A stretch of 64,000 nt of DNA from Massilia sp. KIM (lineage in GTDB: Bacteria; Pseudomonadota; Gammaproteobacteria; Burkholderiales; Burkholderiaceae_D), in the NCBI RefSeq assembly GCF_002007115.1, contig NZ_MVAD01000003.1, positions 62,001 through 126,000 on the forward strand. The letters run 5' to 3'. Position numbers and translations under genes: made by a program. The notes under the pieces were generated by a model. It saw only the letters and a list, made by a program, of their open reading frames with translations. It ran no database searches and had not been told where the DNA came from. Numbering within the stretch: the stretch's first letter is position 1; the number at the start of each line of letters is the position of its first letter. Shown piece by piece: positions 44,975 to 54,140 of the stretch.

Positions 44975-45002
44975 GCGGCAGAAGGGTTCTTCCTTCTGCC
45001 GC
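44975..45002. terminator. Stable hairpin between convergent pilZ-like and queC genes
   Basis: GCGGCAGAAGG and CCTTCTGCCGC form a perfect 11-bp stem with a 6-nt loop. No T-run follows on either strand, so it could end transcription weakly in both directions or protect 3' ends. Confidence 0.55.
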
Positions 45003-45019
45003 GGATTCCTGGCTCCGGC

Positions 45020-45745
45020 TCAGGCCGGCGTCGCCGCCTTCTTCGCCTTGTACTGCGCATACCCGCGCGCGCGCAGCTCGCAGGCCGGGCAGCTGCCGCA
45101 GCCATGTCCCCAGTCGTGGGCCGCGCCGCGCTCGCCCAGGTAGCAGGTATGGGTGTCGAAGCGGATCAGGTCCACCAGCGCCTCCCCGCCCTCCTGCTCG
45201 GCCAGCTCCCAGGTCTGGGCCTTGTCGATCCACATCAAGGGCGTCTCGATGCGCGCACGGGTGGCCATGCCCAGGTTCAGGGCGATCTGCAGGGCCTTCA
45301 TGGTGTCGTCGCGGCAGTCCGGGTAGCCCGAGAAATCGGTCTCGCACATGCCGCCCACCAGCACGTTCAGGCCGCGGCGGTAGGCGACGGTGGCGGCCAC
45401 CGTCATGAACAGCAGGTTGCGGCCCGGGACGAAGGTGTTCGGCAGGCCGTTCTCCTGCATCGCGATCGCCACATTGCTGGTCAGGGCCGTGTCCGAGATC
45501 TTGGCGATCAGGCCCAGGTCGATCATGTGGTCCTCGCCCAGGCGCGCATCCCATTCGGGATCGAGCGCGCGCAGCTTGGCCAGCAGGCTGGGGCGCACCG
45601 CCAGTTCGATGGCGTGCCGCTGGCCGTAGTCGAAACCGATGGTCTCCACACGCGCATAGCGCTGCAGCGCCCAGGCGAGGCAGGTGGTGGAGTCTTGGCC
45701 GCCGCTGAACAGCACGAGCGCGGTGTCTTGGGAAAGCTGGGTCAT
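45020..45745 (-). CDS. queC: 7-cyano-7-deazaguanine synthase QueC
   Basis: A 241-aa enzyme of queuosine biosynthesis. It converts 7-carboxy-7-deazaguanine, ATP and ammonia to preQ0. The PP-loop SGGQDS is at 14-19, and the zinc cysteines C201, C216, C219 and C222 are in place (CGSCPAC). The family length fits. ATG 45745 is chosen at the conserved start; a longer frame to 45796 has a non-conserved leader. It is divergent from tamA, and no other que genes are adjacent. Confidence 0.95.
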   Translation of the reverse strand: MTQLSQDTALVLFSGGQDSTTCLAWALQRYARVETIGFDYGQRHAIELAVRPSLLAKLRALDPEWDARLGEDHMIDLGLIAKISDTALTSNVAIAMQENGLPNTFVPGRNLLFMTVAATVAYRRGLNVLVGGMCETDFSGYPDCRDDTMKALQIALNLGMATRARIETPLMWIDKAQTWELAEQEGGEALVDLIRFDTHTCYLGERGAAHDWGHGCGSCPACELRARGYAQYKAKKAATPA

Positions 45746-45914
45746 GGTCTGGAGAAATAAGCGCCGTGGCGGCGAGGAAAGCGGGAATTCTGGCACAAAT
45801 CGCCAGCCGCGTGTGGGGCTACCCCGTCCCCGCCCTGTCCCGCACTGTCGACCAACAGCACGCCATCGATTTTGCCAATCCGCTAAGATGCCGACTCAAG
45901 CTTATCGGAGTCCT

Positions 45915-47774
45915 ATGTTTCCTGAAAGATCGATCCTACGTCTGAATCCGCGCCGCGCCCGGCCCGGTCTCCTGCCCCGCTTCATGCTCGGCATCGGGGC
46001 CCTGCTGTTCGCGTCGGCGGTGTTCGCGCAAGGGATCGACTACACGGTCAGGATCGACGCCCCCGGCCAGCTCGAAGAGCTGCTGGAAGACAACCTCGAC
46101 CTGGTGCGCTGGCGCGGCAACAGCCGGGTCGACCTCGAGCAGCTGCAGCGCCTGGTGAAGGAAGCGCCGGAACAGGTCAAGACCCTGGTCGCCACTGAAG
46201 GCTATTACTCGCCGCGCGTCTCGGCCGGGCTGGACACCAGCGGCCCGCGTCCGGTGGCGCGCGTCATCGTCGACCCCGGCCCGCCGGTGCTGGTGGGCGA
46301 AGTCGACCTGGTGCTGCGCGGCTTCGCGCCTTTCGACAAGGGCGCCGCGCCCTTCGACGCCAACGCCCTGCGCCAGCGCTGGAGCCTGCCGGTCGGCGCG
46401 CGCTTCCGCCAGGCCGACTGGGAAGCGGCCAAGCGCGGCCTGCTGCGCGAGGTCAGCCAGACCCGCTTCCCGCGCGCCCAGCTGGTCGAGACCAGCGCCA
46501 CGGTCGACCCGGACGAGCGCCGCGCCCTGCTGCACGTGGTGATCGACAGCGGGCCCGAGATGCGCTTCGGCGAGCTGCGCATCCGCGGCCTGAAGCGCTA
46601 CCCGCGCCAGGTGATCACCAACCTGAACACCATTAAGCCCGGTGACCAGTACAGCGAAGCCTCGCTCCAGGCCCTGCAGTCGCGCCTGCAGGACACCGGC
46701 TATTTCAGCAGCGTCGAAGTGAGCGCCGACCTGCGCGCCGTGCTCAACGCCGAGCTGGAAGACCTCAAGGACGGCGACGAGGACGGCGCCTCCAGCGGCC
46801 GCGCTCCGGTCGGCCCGACCGTGCTGCCGGTGCTGGTGCGGGTCAGCGAGAACAAGCGCAAGTTCGTCGAGGCCGGCGTCGGTTTCTCGACCGACACCGG
46901 CGGCCGCGCCCAGCTCAGCTACGACGACCTGAACGTGCTGGGCAAGCGCATGAAAAGCGACCTGCTGTACGAACAGAAGCGCCAGACCGCGCGCGTCGAC
47001 TTCTTCTGGCCCACCAAGCCCAAGGGCTACAACGACAGCGTCGGCGCCGGCGTCGAGCGCAACGACGTGCGCGGCGAGATCACCACCACCGCCACCGTGT
47101 CGGCGCGGCGCGCCTGGGGCAGCCCGGAACTGGAGCGCAGCCTCACCCTCGAACTGCTGGCCGAACAGCGCGAGGTCGCGCCCAATCCCAAGACCACGAC
47201 GCGCAGCCTGCCGCTCACCTACAGCATCACCCGGCGCAAGCTCGACAGCCTGATCCAGCCCACCAACGGCTATGTGCTGAGCGGCCAGCTGGGCGGCGCC
47301 CTGCTGCCCATCCTGACCGACGAAAAATTCCTGCGCCTCTACCTGCGCGGGCAAGCCTTCAAGCCCCTGGGCGAGAGCGGGACCCTGGTGCTGCGCGGCG
47401 AATTCGGCGCGGTGGCGGCCAAGGAAAAGCTGGGCGTGCCCTCGATCTTCCTGTTCCGCGCCGGCGGCGACCAGTCAGTGCGGGGCTACGGCTACCGCGA
47501 GCTGGGGGTGCGCGAGAACGGCGCCATCGTCGGCGGCAAATACATGGCCACCGCCAGCGCCGAATACCAGTACTGGTTCCGTCCGCCCTGGGGCGTGGCC
47601 GTGTTCTACGACGTCGGCAACGCGGGCGACAAGGTGGGTGACCTCAATCCGAAGTCGGGCTACGGCGTCGGCGCGCGCTGGCGCAGCCCGGTCGGCCCGA
47701 TCAACGTCGACCTGGCCTATGGCCACGCGGTGCGTAAGGCGCGCCTGCACTTCTCACTCGGATTCACGTTCTGA
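45915..47774 (+). CDS. tamA: Translocation and assembly module TamA
   Basis: A 619-aa outer-membrane Omp85-family protein. A signal peptide (about 1-38, ending VFAQ) is followed by three POTRA domains (about 45-300) and a 16-strand barrel with the RAGGDQSVRGYGYRELG segment, which is the conserved VRGY/F tip loop of the Omp85 superfamily. With TamB it helps insert autotransporters and moves phospholipids or proteins between membranes. GGAG lies before ATG 45915. Its TGA overlaps the tamB ATG by one base. Confidence 0.94.
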   Translation: MFPERSILRLNPRRARPGLLPRFMLGIGALLFASAVFAQGIDYTVRIDAPGQLEELLEDNLDLVRWRGNSRVDLEQLQRLVKEAPEQVKTLVATEGYYSPRVSAGLDTSGPRPVARVIVDPGPPVLVGEVDLVLRGFAPFDKGAAPFDANALRQRWSLPVGARFRQADWEAAKRGLLREVSQTRFPRAQLVETSATVDPDERRALLHVVIDSGPEMRFGELRIRGLKRYPRQVITNLNTIKPGDQYSEASLQALQSRLQDTGYFSSVEVSADLRAVLNAELEDLKDGDEDGASSGRAPVGPTVLPVLVRVSENKRKFVEAGVGFSTDTGGRAQLSYDDLNVLGKRMKSDLLYEQKRQTARVDFFWPTKPKGYNDSVGAGVERNDVRGEITTTATVSARRAWGSPELERSLTLELLAEQREVAPNPKTTTRSLPLTYSITRRKLDSLIQPTNGYVLSGQLGGALLPILTDEKFLRLYLRGQAFKPLGESGTLVLRGEFGAVAAKEKLGVPSIFLFRAGGDQSVRGYGYRELGVRENGAIVGGKYMATASAEYQYWFRPPWGVAVFYDVGNAGDKVGDLNPKSGYGVGARWRSPVGPINVDLAYGHAVRKARLHFSLGFTF

Positions 47775-50700
47775 TGGATACCAAGGACACTTCCCCGCAC
47801 CAGGCGCCCGAGGGCGCGCCGGCCGCGCGCCAGCGCAAGTGGCCGCGCCGGGTCGCGATCGGCGTCGCCGTCACCGGGGTGCTGATCGGCGGCACCCTGT
47901 GGTACCTGGGACGCGAGACCACGCTCCAGATGATCGCCCAGCGGGTGGCCAATGCCAGCGGGGGCAAGCTGACCCTCAGCGGCGTCTCCGGCTCGCTGTA
48001 CGGCACCATGCGCATCGAGCGCCTGGTGTGGCGCACCGAGGAGCAGCTGGTGGTCGCGCAGAAAATCGACCTGCAATGGTCGCCGGCCCAGATCCTCTCC
48101 AGCGGGGTGCTGGTCGACCGCCTGCACGCGGCCAGCCTGCGCATGGAAACGCTCAAGGAGACCGAGGAGCGCACCCCGATGCCGGCCACCCTGGCCCCGC
48201 CCTTCCCGGTGGCGGTCAATGACGCGCGCCTGGCCCAGGCCACCTTCGTGAGCAAGGGCGCAGAAACGCGCATTGACAACATCCGCCTGAAAATCAAGGG
48301 CGACAAGACCAGCTGGGTGCTGCGCGACGCCAGCGCCGCCACGCCCTGGGGCCTGGCGGCGGCCAACGCCAGCATCGGCTCCCAGCGTCCGTTCAAGCTG
48401 GACGGCGCGGCCAGCCTCACGCAAACGGCGGCCCAGGCCGGCGCGCGCGCGGCCCAGCTGCGCCTGAAGATGGGCGGCGACCTCGAGACCACGCTGGTCG
48501 ACGCCAGCGGCCAGGCCGGGCGCGCCCAGGGCGACGGCCACTTCGAGCTCTCGCCCTTCGCCGAGATCCCCTTGCGCTCGCTGCGCCTGAACGGGCGCAA
48601 CGTCGACCCGGGCTTCTTCAACCCCTCGCTGCCGACCGCCGACCTGACCTTCAACGTGGCCGGCCGCCTGGACGCGAAGCGCAACATCAGCGGCAGCGTC
48701 AACATCGTCAACGACGGCCCGGCCGGCACCATCGACCAGCAGCGCCTGCCCCTGCGCAGCATGCGCGGCCAGCTGGGCGGCAACCTGAGCGCCCTGCAGG
48801 TCTCGGACGTGCTGATCGACTTCGGCGCGGCCGGCCAGTTCAGCGGCGCCGGCGGGGTCCAGCGCGGGAAGGACGAGGAAGGCCTGGGCACCGCCCGCTT
48901 CACCCTGCACACCGAGCGCTTCGACCTCAAGCACATCTATTCCAGCATGAAGCCGACCGCGATCCGCGGCGACATCGCGCTCACCAACGAGGCCGCGCGC
49001 CAGACCCTGGAAGCGCGCCTGGCCGACCGCAGCCTGCGCCTGGCCGCGCTGGCGGTGCTGGAGAACAACGTGGTCAACCTGCGCGAAGCGCGCCTGGCGG
49101 CCGGGTCCAGCAGCATCGCCGCCAGCGGCAACATGAACCTCACTGGCGACAAGGCCTTCAAGGCCACGCTCAGCGCCAGCCGCTTCGATCCGGCCGACTT
49201 CGGCGACTATCCGGAAGCGAACATCAACGCCACGGTCAACGCCGCCGGCGCGCTGGTCCCGGGCTGGCGCGTGGACGCCGACTTCGCCGTGCGCGCCAGC
49301 CGCTTCATGAACCAGCCGCTGTCCGGCCAGGGCAAGATGCACGCCGACGCCAAACGCATCAGCGGCATCGACGCCGACCTGGCCCTGGGCCGCAACACGG
49401 TGGCCCTGAACGGCGCCTTCGGCGGCCAGGGCGACCGCCTGAACTGGCGCATCGACGGCCGCCAGCTCTCCGCCCTGCGCAGCGACCTGTATGGCGCGGT
49501 GACGGCCAGCGGCGTCGCCACCGGCACCATGGCCGCGCCGCGCACCAGCTTCGAGCTGCTGGCCCAGGGCATGGGATGGGCCCCCAGCCAGCGCCAGAAC
49601 AATGCCGGCAGCCTGCGCGTGGCGGGCGACGCCTGGCTGGCCGGTCCGGAAGGCGCGAAAGCGGTCGAGCTCAAGGCCAGCGGCAGCGCCAAGGGCTTCA
49701 ATCCGGCGGCCTTCGGTTCGCCGCTGGCCGGCAGCATCAATGCCGTCTTCGACGCCAGCGGCCGCGCGGCCAAGGACTGGCGCGGCGCGCTCGACCTGCG
49801 GATCCAGGATTCGACCCTGTCGAAGTCGCCGTTCTGGGGCCATGCGAAGCTCGCGGCCGACCCGCGCCATATCTCGAACGCCGACATCGACCTGCATGTC
49901 GGTCCCAACGTGGTCGCCGCCAAAGGCGGCTTCGGCACGGCGCGCGACCGCCTCGACTGGCGCATCGACGCGCCCCAGCTGGCGGCCCTCGGCCCCGACT
50001 ACGGCGGCGCGCTGCGCGGCAACGGCGTCTTGTCCGGCAGCGCCGACACCCCTTCGCTCACGGCGGCGTTGGAAGGCCGCAACCTGAAGCTGCTGGGCGT
50101 GCACACGGTGCGCGCCCTGCGCGCCAGCGCCAATCTCGGTTCCGGCCGCGGCGCGCGCGATCCCTTCGTCACCGACGTGCTGGTGGAGGACTACGCCAGC
50201 GGCGACACCCGCGTGGCCAGCCTGCGCCTGCAGAGCGAAGGCACGCGCGGCGCGCACAGCATCCGCCTGGCGGCGCGTGGCGACGCCTTCGACGCCAGCA
50301 CGGAAGTGCGCGGCGGCCTGGCCGGCGACACCTGGAGCGGCAGCCTGGCCTCGCTGCAGAACCGCGGCCGCTACGCCCTGAACCTGGCCGCGCCGGTGCC
50401 GATGAGCATCCGCGGCGCGCCCGGCTCCGGGGTGCTGGGCCTGGCCGCGCCGGAACGCATCGCCTTCGACAACGCGCTGATCCGCCTGCCGGCCGGCAGC
50501 GTGAGCATCGACACCCTGAGCAAGAACGGCGCGCGCTGGGTCAGCCGCGGGCACGCCGACAACGTGCCGCTCAGCTACCTGGCCCAGTTCTCGCCGGCGC
50601 TGGCGGAGAACGCGCGCGGCGACCTCACCCTGGGCGCGCAGTGGGCGATCGACCTGCGCGCGCCCGCCGCCGCCGGCGGCGCGCCCGTGCTGGACGGCAG

Positions 50701-52213
50701 CGTGCGCGTGTTCCGCGAGCGCGGCGACGCCATCGTCGGCGGCGACACCCCGGTGCCGCTCGGCCTGCGCCAGTTCGAGGCGCGCGCCGAGGTGGTCGGC
50801 AGCAACCTGCGCGTCAACCTCGACCTCGACGGCCAGCGCACCGGCCGCGCCAGGGTGGAAGCCAACGCCCAGCTGCTGCAGGGTCGCCTGGACCGCGACA
50901 GCCCGCTGCGCATGAGCGCCAGCGCCGACATGCCCTCGATCGCCTGGCTGGCGCCGCTGGCCGGCCAGCCGGGCCTGGAGCTGGACGGCGCCCTGCGCCT
51001 GGCCCTGGGCGCCGGCGGCACCATCGGCACGCCTAGCCTGAACGGCACCGTGAGCGGCGAGCGCCTGGCGGTGAACTGGGCCGAACAGGGCCTGCGCCTG
51101 CAGAATGGCGAACTGCGCGCCCAGCTCGCGGGCGACCGCCTGGAGCTGCAGCGCCTGTCCTTCCAGGGCCGCCAGGGCAACGCCTCTGCCCAGGGCTTCG
51201 TGCGCTTCTCCGGCGGGCTGGCGGCGGCCGACCTGCGCCTGACGGCCGACAAGCTGGAAGCCCTGTCGCGTCCCGACCGCACGGTGGTGGTGAGCGGCGA
51301 GGCCTCCCTGGTGCGCGACGCCAACCGCTTCGAGCTGGAAGGCCGCTTCAAGACCGACCGCGCCCTGATCGAGCTGGCTCCCCAGGGCCGCCCGACCATG
51401 TCGGACGACGTGATCGTGCTGGGACGCGGCGCCAAGACCACGCCCTCCAACGAAGAGAAGGAAATGCCGCTGACGGTCGACCTGCGCCTCGACCTGGGCG
51501 AGGAATTCCGCCTGCGCGGCATGGGCATCGACGCCACCCTGGCCGGCAGCGCCCGGGTGCGCAAGATCGGCGCGCGTCCGCCGCGCGTGAACGGCACCAT
51601 CCGCGCCGTGAGCGGCAACTACGCGGCCTATGGCCAGCGCCTGGCGATCGAGCGCGCCATCCTGACCTTCAGCGGCCCCTACGACAACCCGGCGCTCGAC
51701 ATCCTGGCGGTGCGCAAGCGTCCCGAGGGCGAACAATTATCGGAAACCAATGTGGAAGCCGGGGTGCAGGTGCGCGGCACGGCCCAGGCGCCGCAGGCGC
51801 GGCTGGTGTCCACGCCCAATGTGCCGGATAGCGAGAAGCTGTCCTGGCTGGTGCTGGGCCACGGCGCGGACGGCACCAGCAGCAACGAGAAGGACGTGCT
51901 GGCCGCGGCGGCCAGCGCCCTGCTCGGCGGCAAGGGCGGCAGCGGCGGCTTCCAGTCCAAGCTGGCGAATTCGCTGGGGGTCGACGAGCTGGGCCTGAAG
52001 CAGGCCAACGGCCAGGCGACCGGGCTGGAGAGTACGGTGGTGACGGTAGGCAAGCGTATTTCCTCGCGCGCCTACCTGAGCTTCGAACAGGGCGCGTCCA
52101 CGGCCTCGAGCCTGGTGCGCCTGCGCTACAAACTCAACCCGCGCGTCACGCTGCAGTTCCAGACCGGCACCAACACGGCCCTGGACGTGCTGTATTCCTG
52201 GGCCTTCGACTAG
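47774..52213 (+). CDS. tamB: Translocation and assembly module TamB
   Basis: A 1479-aa AsmA-like protein. A single signal-anchor TM helix (about 27-46) is followed by a long periplasmic beta-taco of repeated strands and the C-terminal DUF490/TamB domain (about 1130-1479), ending in LQFQTGTNTALDVLYSWAFD-type aromatic residues. It bridges the inner membrane to TamA in the outer membrane and acts in protein or lipid transport. The start overlaps the tamA stop (TGATG), so the two are made in linked amounts. Its stop overlaps the stop of a convergent microgene. Confidence 0.94.
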   Translation: MDTKDTSPHQAPEGAPAARQRKWPRRVAIGVAVTGVLIGGTLWYLGRETTLQMIAQRVANASGGKLTLSGVSGSLYGTMRIERLVWRTEEQLVVAQKIDLQWSPAQILSSGVLVDRLHAASLRMETLKETEERTPMPATLAPPFPVAVNDARLAQATFVSKGAETRIDNIRLKIKGDKTSWVLRDASAATPWGLAAANASIGSQRPFKLDGAASLTQTAAQAGARAAQLRLKMGGDLETTLVDASGQAGRAQGDGHFELSPFAEIPLRSLRLNGRNVDPGFFNPSLPTADLTFNVAGRLDAKRNISGSVNIVNDGPAGTIDQQRLPLRSMRGQLGGNLSALQVSDVLIDFGAAGQFSGAGGVQRGKDEEGLGTARFTLHTERFDLKHIYSSMKPTAIRGDIALTNEAARQTLEARLADRSLRLAALAVLENNVVNLREARLAAGSSSIAASGNMNLTGDKAFKATLSASRFDPADFGDYPEANINATVNAAGALVPGWRVDADFAVRASRFMNQPLSGQGKMHADAKRISGIDADLALGRNTVALNGAFGGQGDRLNWRIDGRQLSALRSDLYGAVTASGVATGTMAAPRTSFELLAQGMGWAPSQRQNNAGSLRVAGDAWLAGPEGAKAVELKASGSAKGFNPAAFGSPLAGSINAVFDASGRAAKDWRGALDLRIQDSTLSKSPFWGHAKLAADPRHISNADIDLHVGPNVVAAKGGFGTARDRLDWRIDAPQLAALGPDYGGALRGNGVLSGSADTPSLTAALEGRNLKLLGVHTVRALRASANLGSGRGARDPFVTDVLVEDYASGDTRVASLRLQSEGTRGAHSIRLAARGDAFDASTEVRGGLAGDTWSGSLASLQNRGRYALNLAAPVPMSIRGAPGSGVLGLAAPERIAFDNALIRLPAGSVSIDTLSKNGARWVSRGHADNVPLSYLAQFSPALAENARGDLTLGAQWAIDLRAPAAAGGAPVLDGSVRVFRERGDAIVGGDTPVPLGLRQFEARAEVVGSNLRVNLDLDGQRTGRARVEANAQLLQGRLDRDSPLRMSASADMPSIAWLAPLAGQPGLELDGALRLALGAGGTIGTPSLNGTVSGERLAVNWAEQGLRLQNGELRAQLAGDRLELQRLSFQGRQGNASAQGFVRFSGGLAAADLRLTADKLEALSRPDRTVVVSGEASLVRDANRFELEGRFKTDRALIELAPQGRPTMSDDVIVLGRGAKTTPSNEEKEMPLTVDLRLDLGEEFRLRGMGIDATLAGSARVRKIGARPPRVNGTIRAVSGNYAAYGQRLAIERAILTFSGPYDNPALDILAVRKRPEGEQLSETNVEAGVQVRGTAQAPQARLVSTPNVPDSEKLSWLVLGHGADGTSSNEKDVLAAAASALLGGKGGSGGFQSKLANSLGVDELGLKQANGQATGLESTVVTVGKRISSRAYLSFEQGASTASSLVRLRYKLNPRVTLQFQTGTNTALDVLYSWAFD

Positions 52214-52377
52214 TGCAGCAGGCTGGGTTTCGGGTCCGGCACCGGTTCCTCGTTGGCGGGGGTATGGTGGCCGGGCTGGTGGTGCGGATGGGGTGCGTCG
52301 AAGGGTTCGGGCGCCGGTTCTTCGATCGGCACCGGGTCGGGCGCGCGGTGGGCTTCCACGGGCAAAAAGGTGTGCAT
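52210..52377 (-). CDS. His/Pro-rich 55-aa microprotein
   Basis: A 55-aa acidic protein, Pro 27% and His about 15%, with several PxP and HH clusters (HPHHQPGHH) and no signal or TM helix. GAGGAG lies 9 nt before the ATG at 52377, and the frame fits exactly to a TAG that shares two bases with the tamB TAG. His-rich composition suggests metal binding, but this is inference and no family is recognised. It is too short for many gene callers. Confidence 0.5.
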   Translation of the reverse strand: MHTFLPVEAHRAPDPVPIEEPAPEPFDAPHPHHQPGHHTPANEEPVPDPKPSLLH

Positions 52378-52515
52378 GGCCGGGATCTCCTCGAAAACGT
52401 CGGAAGGCCTACCTTACCATGACGCGCCCCGGCCTGGCGCTTGCCGCGCGGCCGGCGACCTCGATTACAATGCCGCATTTCATCGCATTTCATCTACTGC
52501 AAGCCCTACGCCCTC

Positions 52516-53034
52516 ATGGAAATCACGATCACCACCCTGGCCCTGCTCGTCCTGACTCCGCTGCTGGTCTGGCGCATCTACCGCCGCATCAAGGACCGCA
52601 TGGCGCGCCAGCGTTCGATCGTGTCGCGCCACTACACCGGCATCCTGGTGTTCTTCGCCATGATCCTGGTGCCGGCCGCCCAGTTGCTGGACAACCCGCA
52701 TAACCTGGGCGCCCTGCTGGTGGGCGCAGCGGGCGGCATCGGCTACGGCGTGTGGGGACTGAAGCTGACCCGCTTCGAGGACACCCCGCAGGGCTATTAC
52801 TTCAGCCCGCCGGCGCGCCTGGGCATCGTCATGGCCATGATCCTGGTGGCGCGCATCCTCTACATCGGCGTCGAGATCTACGCCAACCAGGGCAAGGGCG
52901 TGGCGCCCGAGCGCCTCACCGACTCGCCGCTGACCATGCTGTGCGTGGGTTTGACGGCCGGCTACTTCGGCTGGTACTCGGTGGGCCTGCTGCGCTGGCG
53001 CCGCCGCGTGCGCCAGGAAATCGACCTGGCCTGA
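52516..53034 (+). CDS. Four-TM membrane protein of unknown function
   Basis: A 172-aa inner-membrane protein with four hydrophobic helices (about 3-18, 41-60, 64-82, 103-125 and a fifth weaker one near 142-160). A basic WRIYRRIKDRMARQRS loop follows the first helix and a RWRRRVRQ motif ends the chain, so both ends face the cytoplasm or close to it. It resembles CcdC/DUF1453-type proteins in pattern only. No ribosome site is clear at ATG 52516. It overlaps the convergent PEP-CTERM gene by 73 bp. Confidence 0.72.
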   Translation: MEITITTLALLVLTPLLVWRIYRRIKDRMARQRSIVSRHYTGILVFFAMILVPAAQLLDNPHNLGALLVGAAGGIGYGVWGLKLTRFEDTPQGYYFSPPARLGIVMAMILVARILYIGVEIYANQGKGVAPERLTDSPLTMLCVGLTAGYFGWYSVGLLRWRRRVRQEIDLA

Positions 53035-53849
53035 GCCAGGGCCAGGGCCAGGGCCGGAAGGCTGCCGGCCAGCCACAGCGCCACAGGCGCGGGCTCGGGC
53101 ACGGCGCTGACCTGGGCGTACACATAGTTCGAGAACTGGATGCCGCCCACGCGCAGCGCCTCGCTGTCAGGATTGTCGAGCGTCACGCTCAGCGTTCCCG
53201 CCCATGCCTGGGACGGGATGAAACTGCCGTCGTTCTGTTGGCCGACCGGTAGCCAGAAATGCTCCTCCACGCGATCGTAGTCGCCCGGCCAGGTAAACGG
53301 ACCGGCGGACAGCCATCCTCCCGCGCTGCCGACATGGTAGCCCTCCTCTCCCAGCGCATCGGCTTGCATCGCCACGCCAAGGTCGACGCTGAAGGTGACG
53401 CTGCTGCGCGGTCCCAGTTCGAAGTAGAACGCGCCGGCATTGCTTTGCGCGTCCAACTCCACGAAGGTTCCCGCCGGGGTCCCGTTCAGGTCCACCGAAG
53501 CCCGCCCGTTCACGGTCGCCATGTTCTCTCCGCCAGTGGCGCTGGCGCTGATCGCGATGAAGGGGGCGAAGTCGGGCGCGAGGGGCACGGTGGCCTCGGT
53601 ATGCCAGGCGCTCAGGTATTCGTCGAACAGGTAGTTGTCTCCCTGGCGCGCCCATCCACGTACGGTCAGCGAGGGGAGATTGACGGGGTTGAGCGTGATC
53701 GAGGGCTGCAGGGCGTCGCCGGGATCGAGGTCGGACAGGGTGTAGCGCAGGTTCGAGGAACTGGACTCGAGACGCAACTGGGCGTGCGCCGTTGCCGCGT
53801 GCAGGACGAGCGCCAGGACGAGAGGTGCCGCAAGGAATGTCGCGCGCAT
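52962..53849 (-). CDS. PEP-CTERM sorted exported protein
   Basis: A 295-aa protein with a signal peptide (about 1-23, ending AHA-Q), a beta-rich middle without cysteines, and a C-terminal VPEP motif, a TM helix and a basic cluster (WRTRRRQ), the PEP-CTERM tripartite signal processed by exosortase. Such proteins are often in the extracellular matrix. The tail runs about 20 residues past the usual basic end, into the coding region of the convergent membrane protein. GGAGG lies before ATG 53849. No exosortase gene is in the window. Confidence 0.8.
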   Translation of the reverse strand: MRATFLAAPLVLALVLHAATAHAQLRLESSSSNLRYTLSDLDPGDALQPSITLNPVNLPSLTVRGWARQGDNYLFDEYLSAWHTEATVPLAPDFAPFIAISASATGGENMATVNGRASVDLNGTPAGTFVELDAQSNAGAFYFELGPRSSVTFSVDLGVAMQADALGEEGYHVGSAGGWLSAGPFTWPGDYDRVEEHFWLPVGQQNDGSFIPSQAWAGTLSVTLDNPDSEALRVGGIQFSNYVYAQVSAVPEPAPVALWLAGSLPALALALAQARSISWRTRRRQRSRPTEYQPK

Positions 53850-53966
53850 GGTGGCCTCCGGGGATGGAGGATCAGCTTAGCACCGTCAAGGCCGCGCGCC
53901 GGGAGCGCTGTGTGGCGTGCGCGACAGCTTCCACGTCAAGCAAAGAAGGGCCGGCGGCTTAATACC

Positions 53967-54110
53967 GTTAAGTTAGCGCCTGAGCGTCGTACGCGCCACT
54001 GGCGCCTACGACTCCCGGCGAAGGCCGGGACCCAAGTTTGCGTGCGTGTCTGCGCAAGAGAACTTGGGCCCCGGCCTTCGCCGGGGCGACGGATTTACGG
54101 CTAACTTAAC
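53967..54110. repeat. Long palindromic repeat, copy 3
   Basis: An imperfect composite palindrome. Outer arms GTTAAGTTAGC (53967-53977) and GCTAACTTAAC (54100-54110) are perfect; inner arms at about 54009-54038 and 54061-54090 carry the CCCGGCGAAGGCCGGGACCCAAGTT core with three or so mismatches. Copy 1 retains part of the outer arm (CGCTAACT) after its right side. It begins 31 bp after the mksB stop. Confidence 0.8.
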
Positions 54111-54140
54111 TGCATCAGGCCTGCTGGCCCCTTTATCGCA

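Noticed and set aside
47717..51736. A 1339-codon minus-strand frame
   Set aside because: It is the antisense shadow of tamB, with Ala/Gln/Arg-rich composition and no domain.
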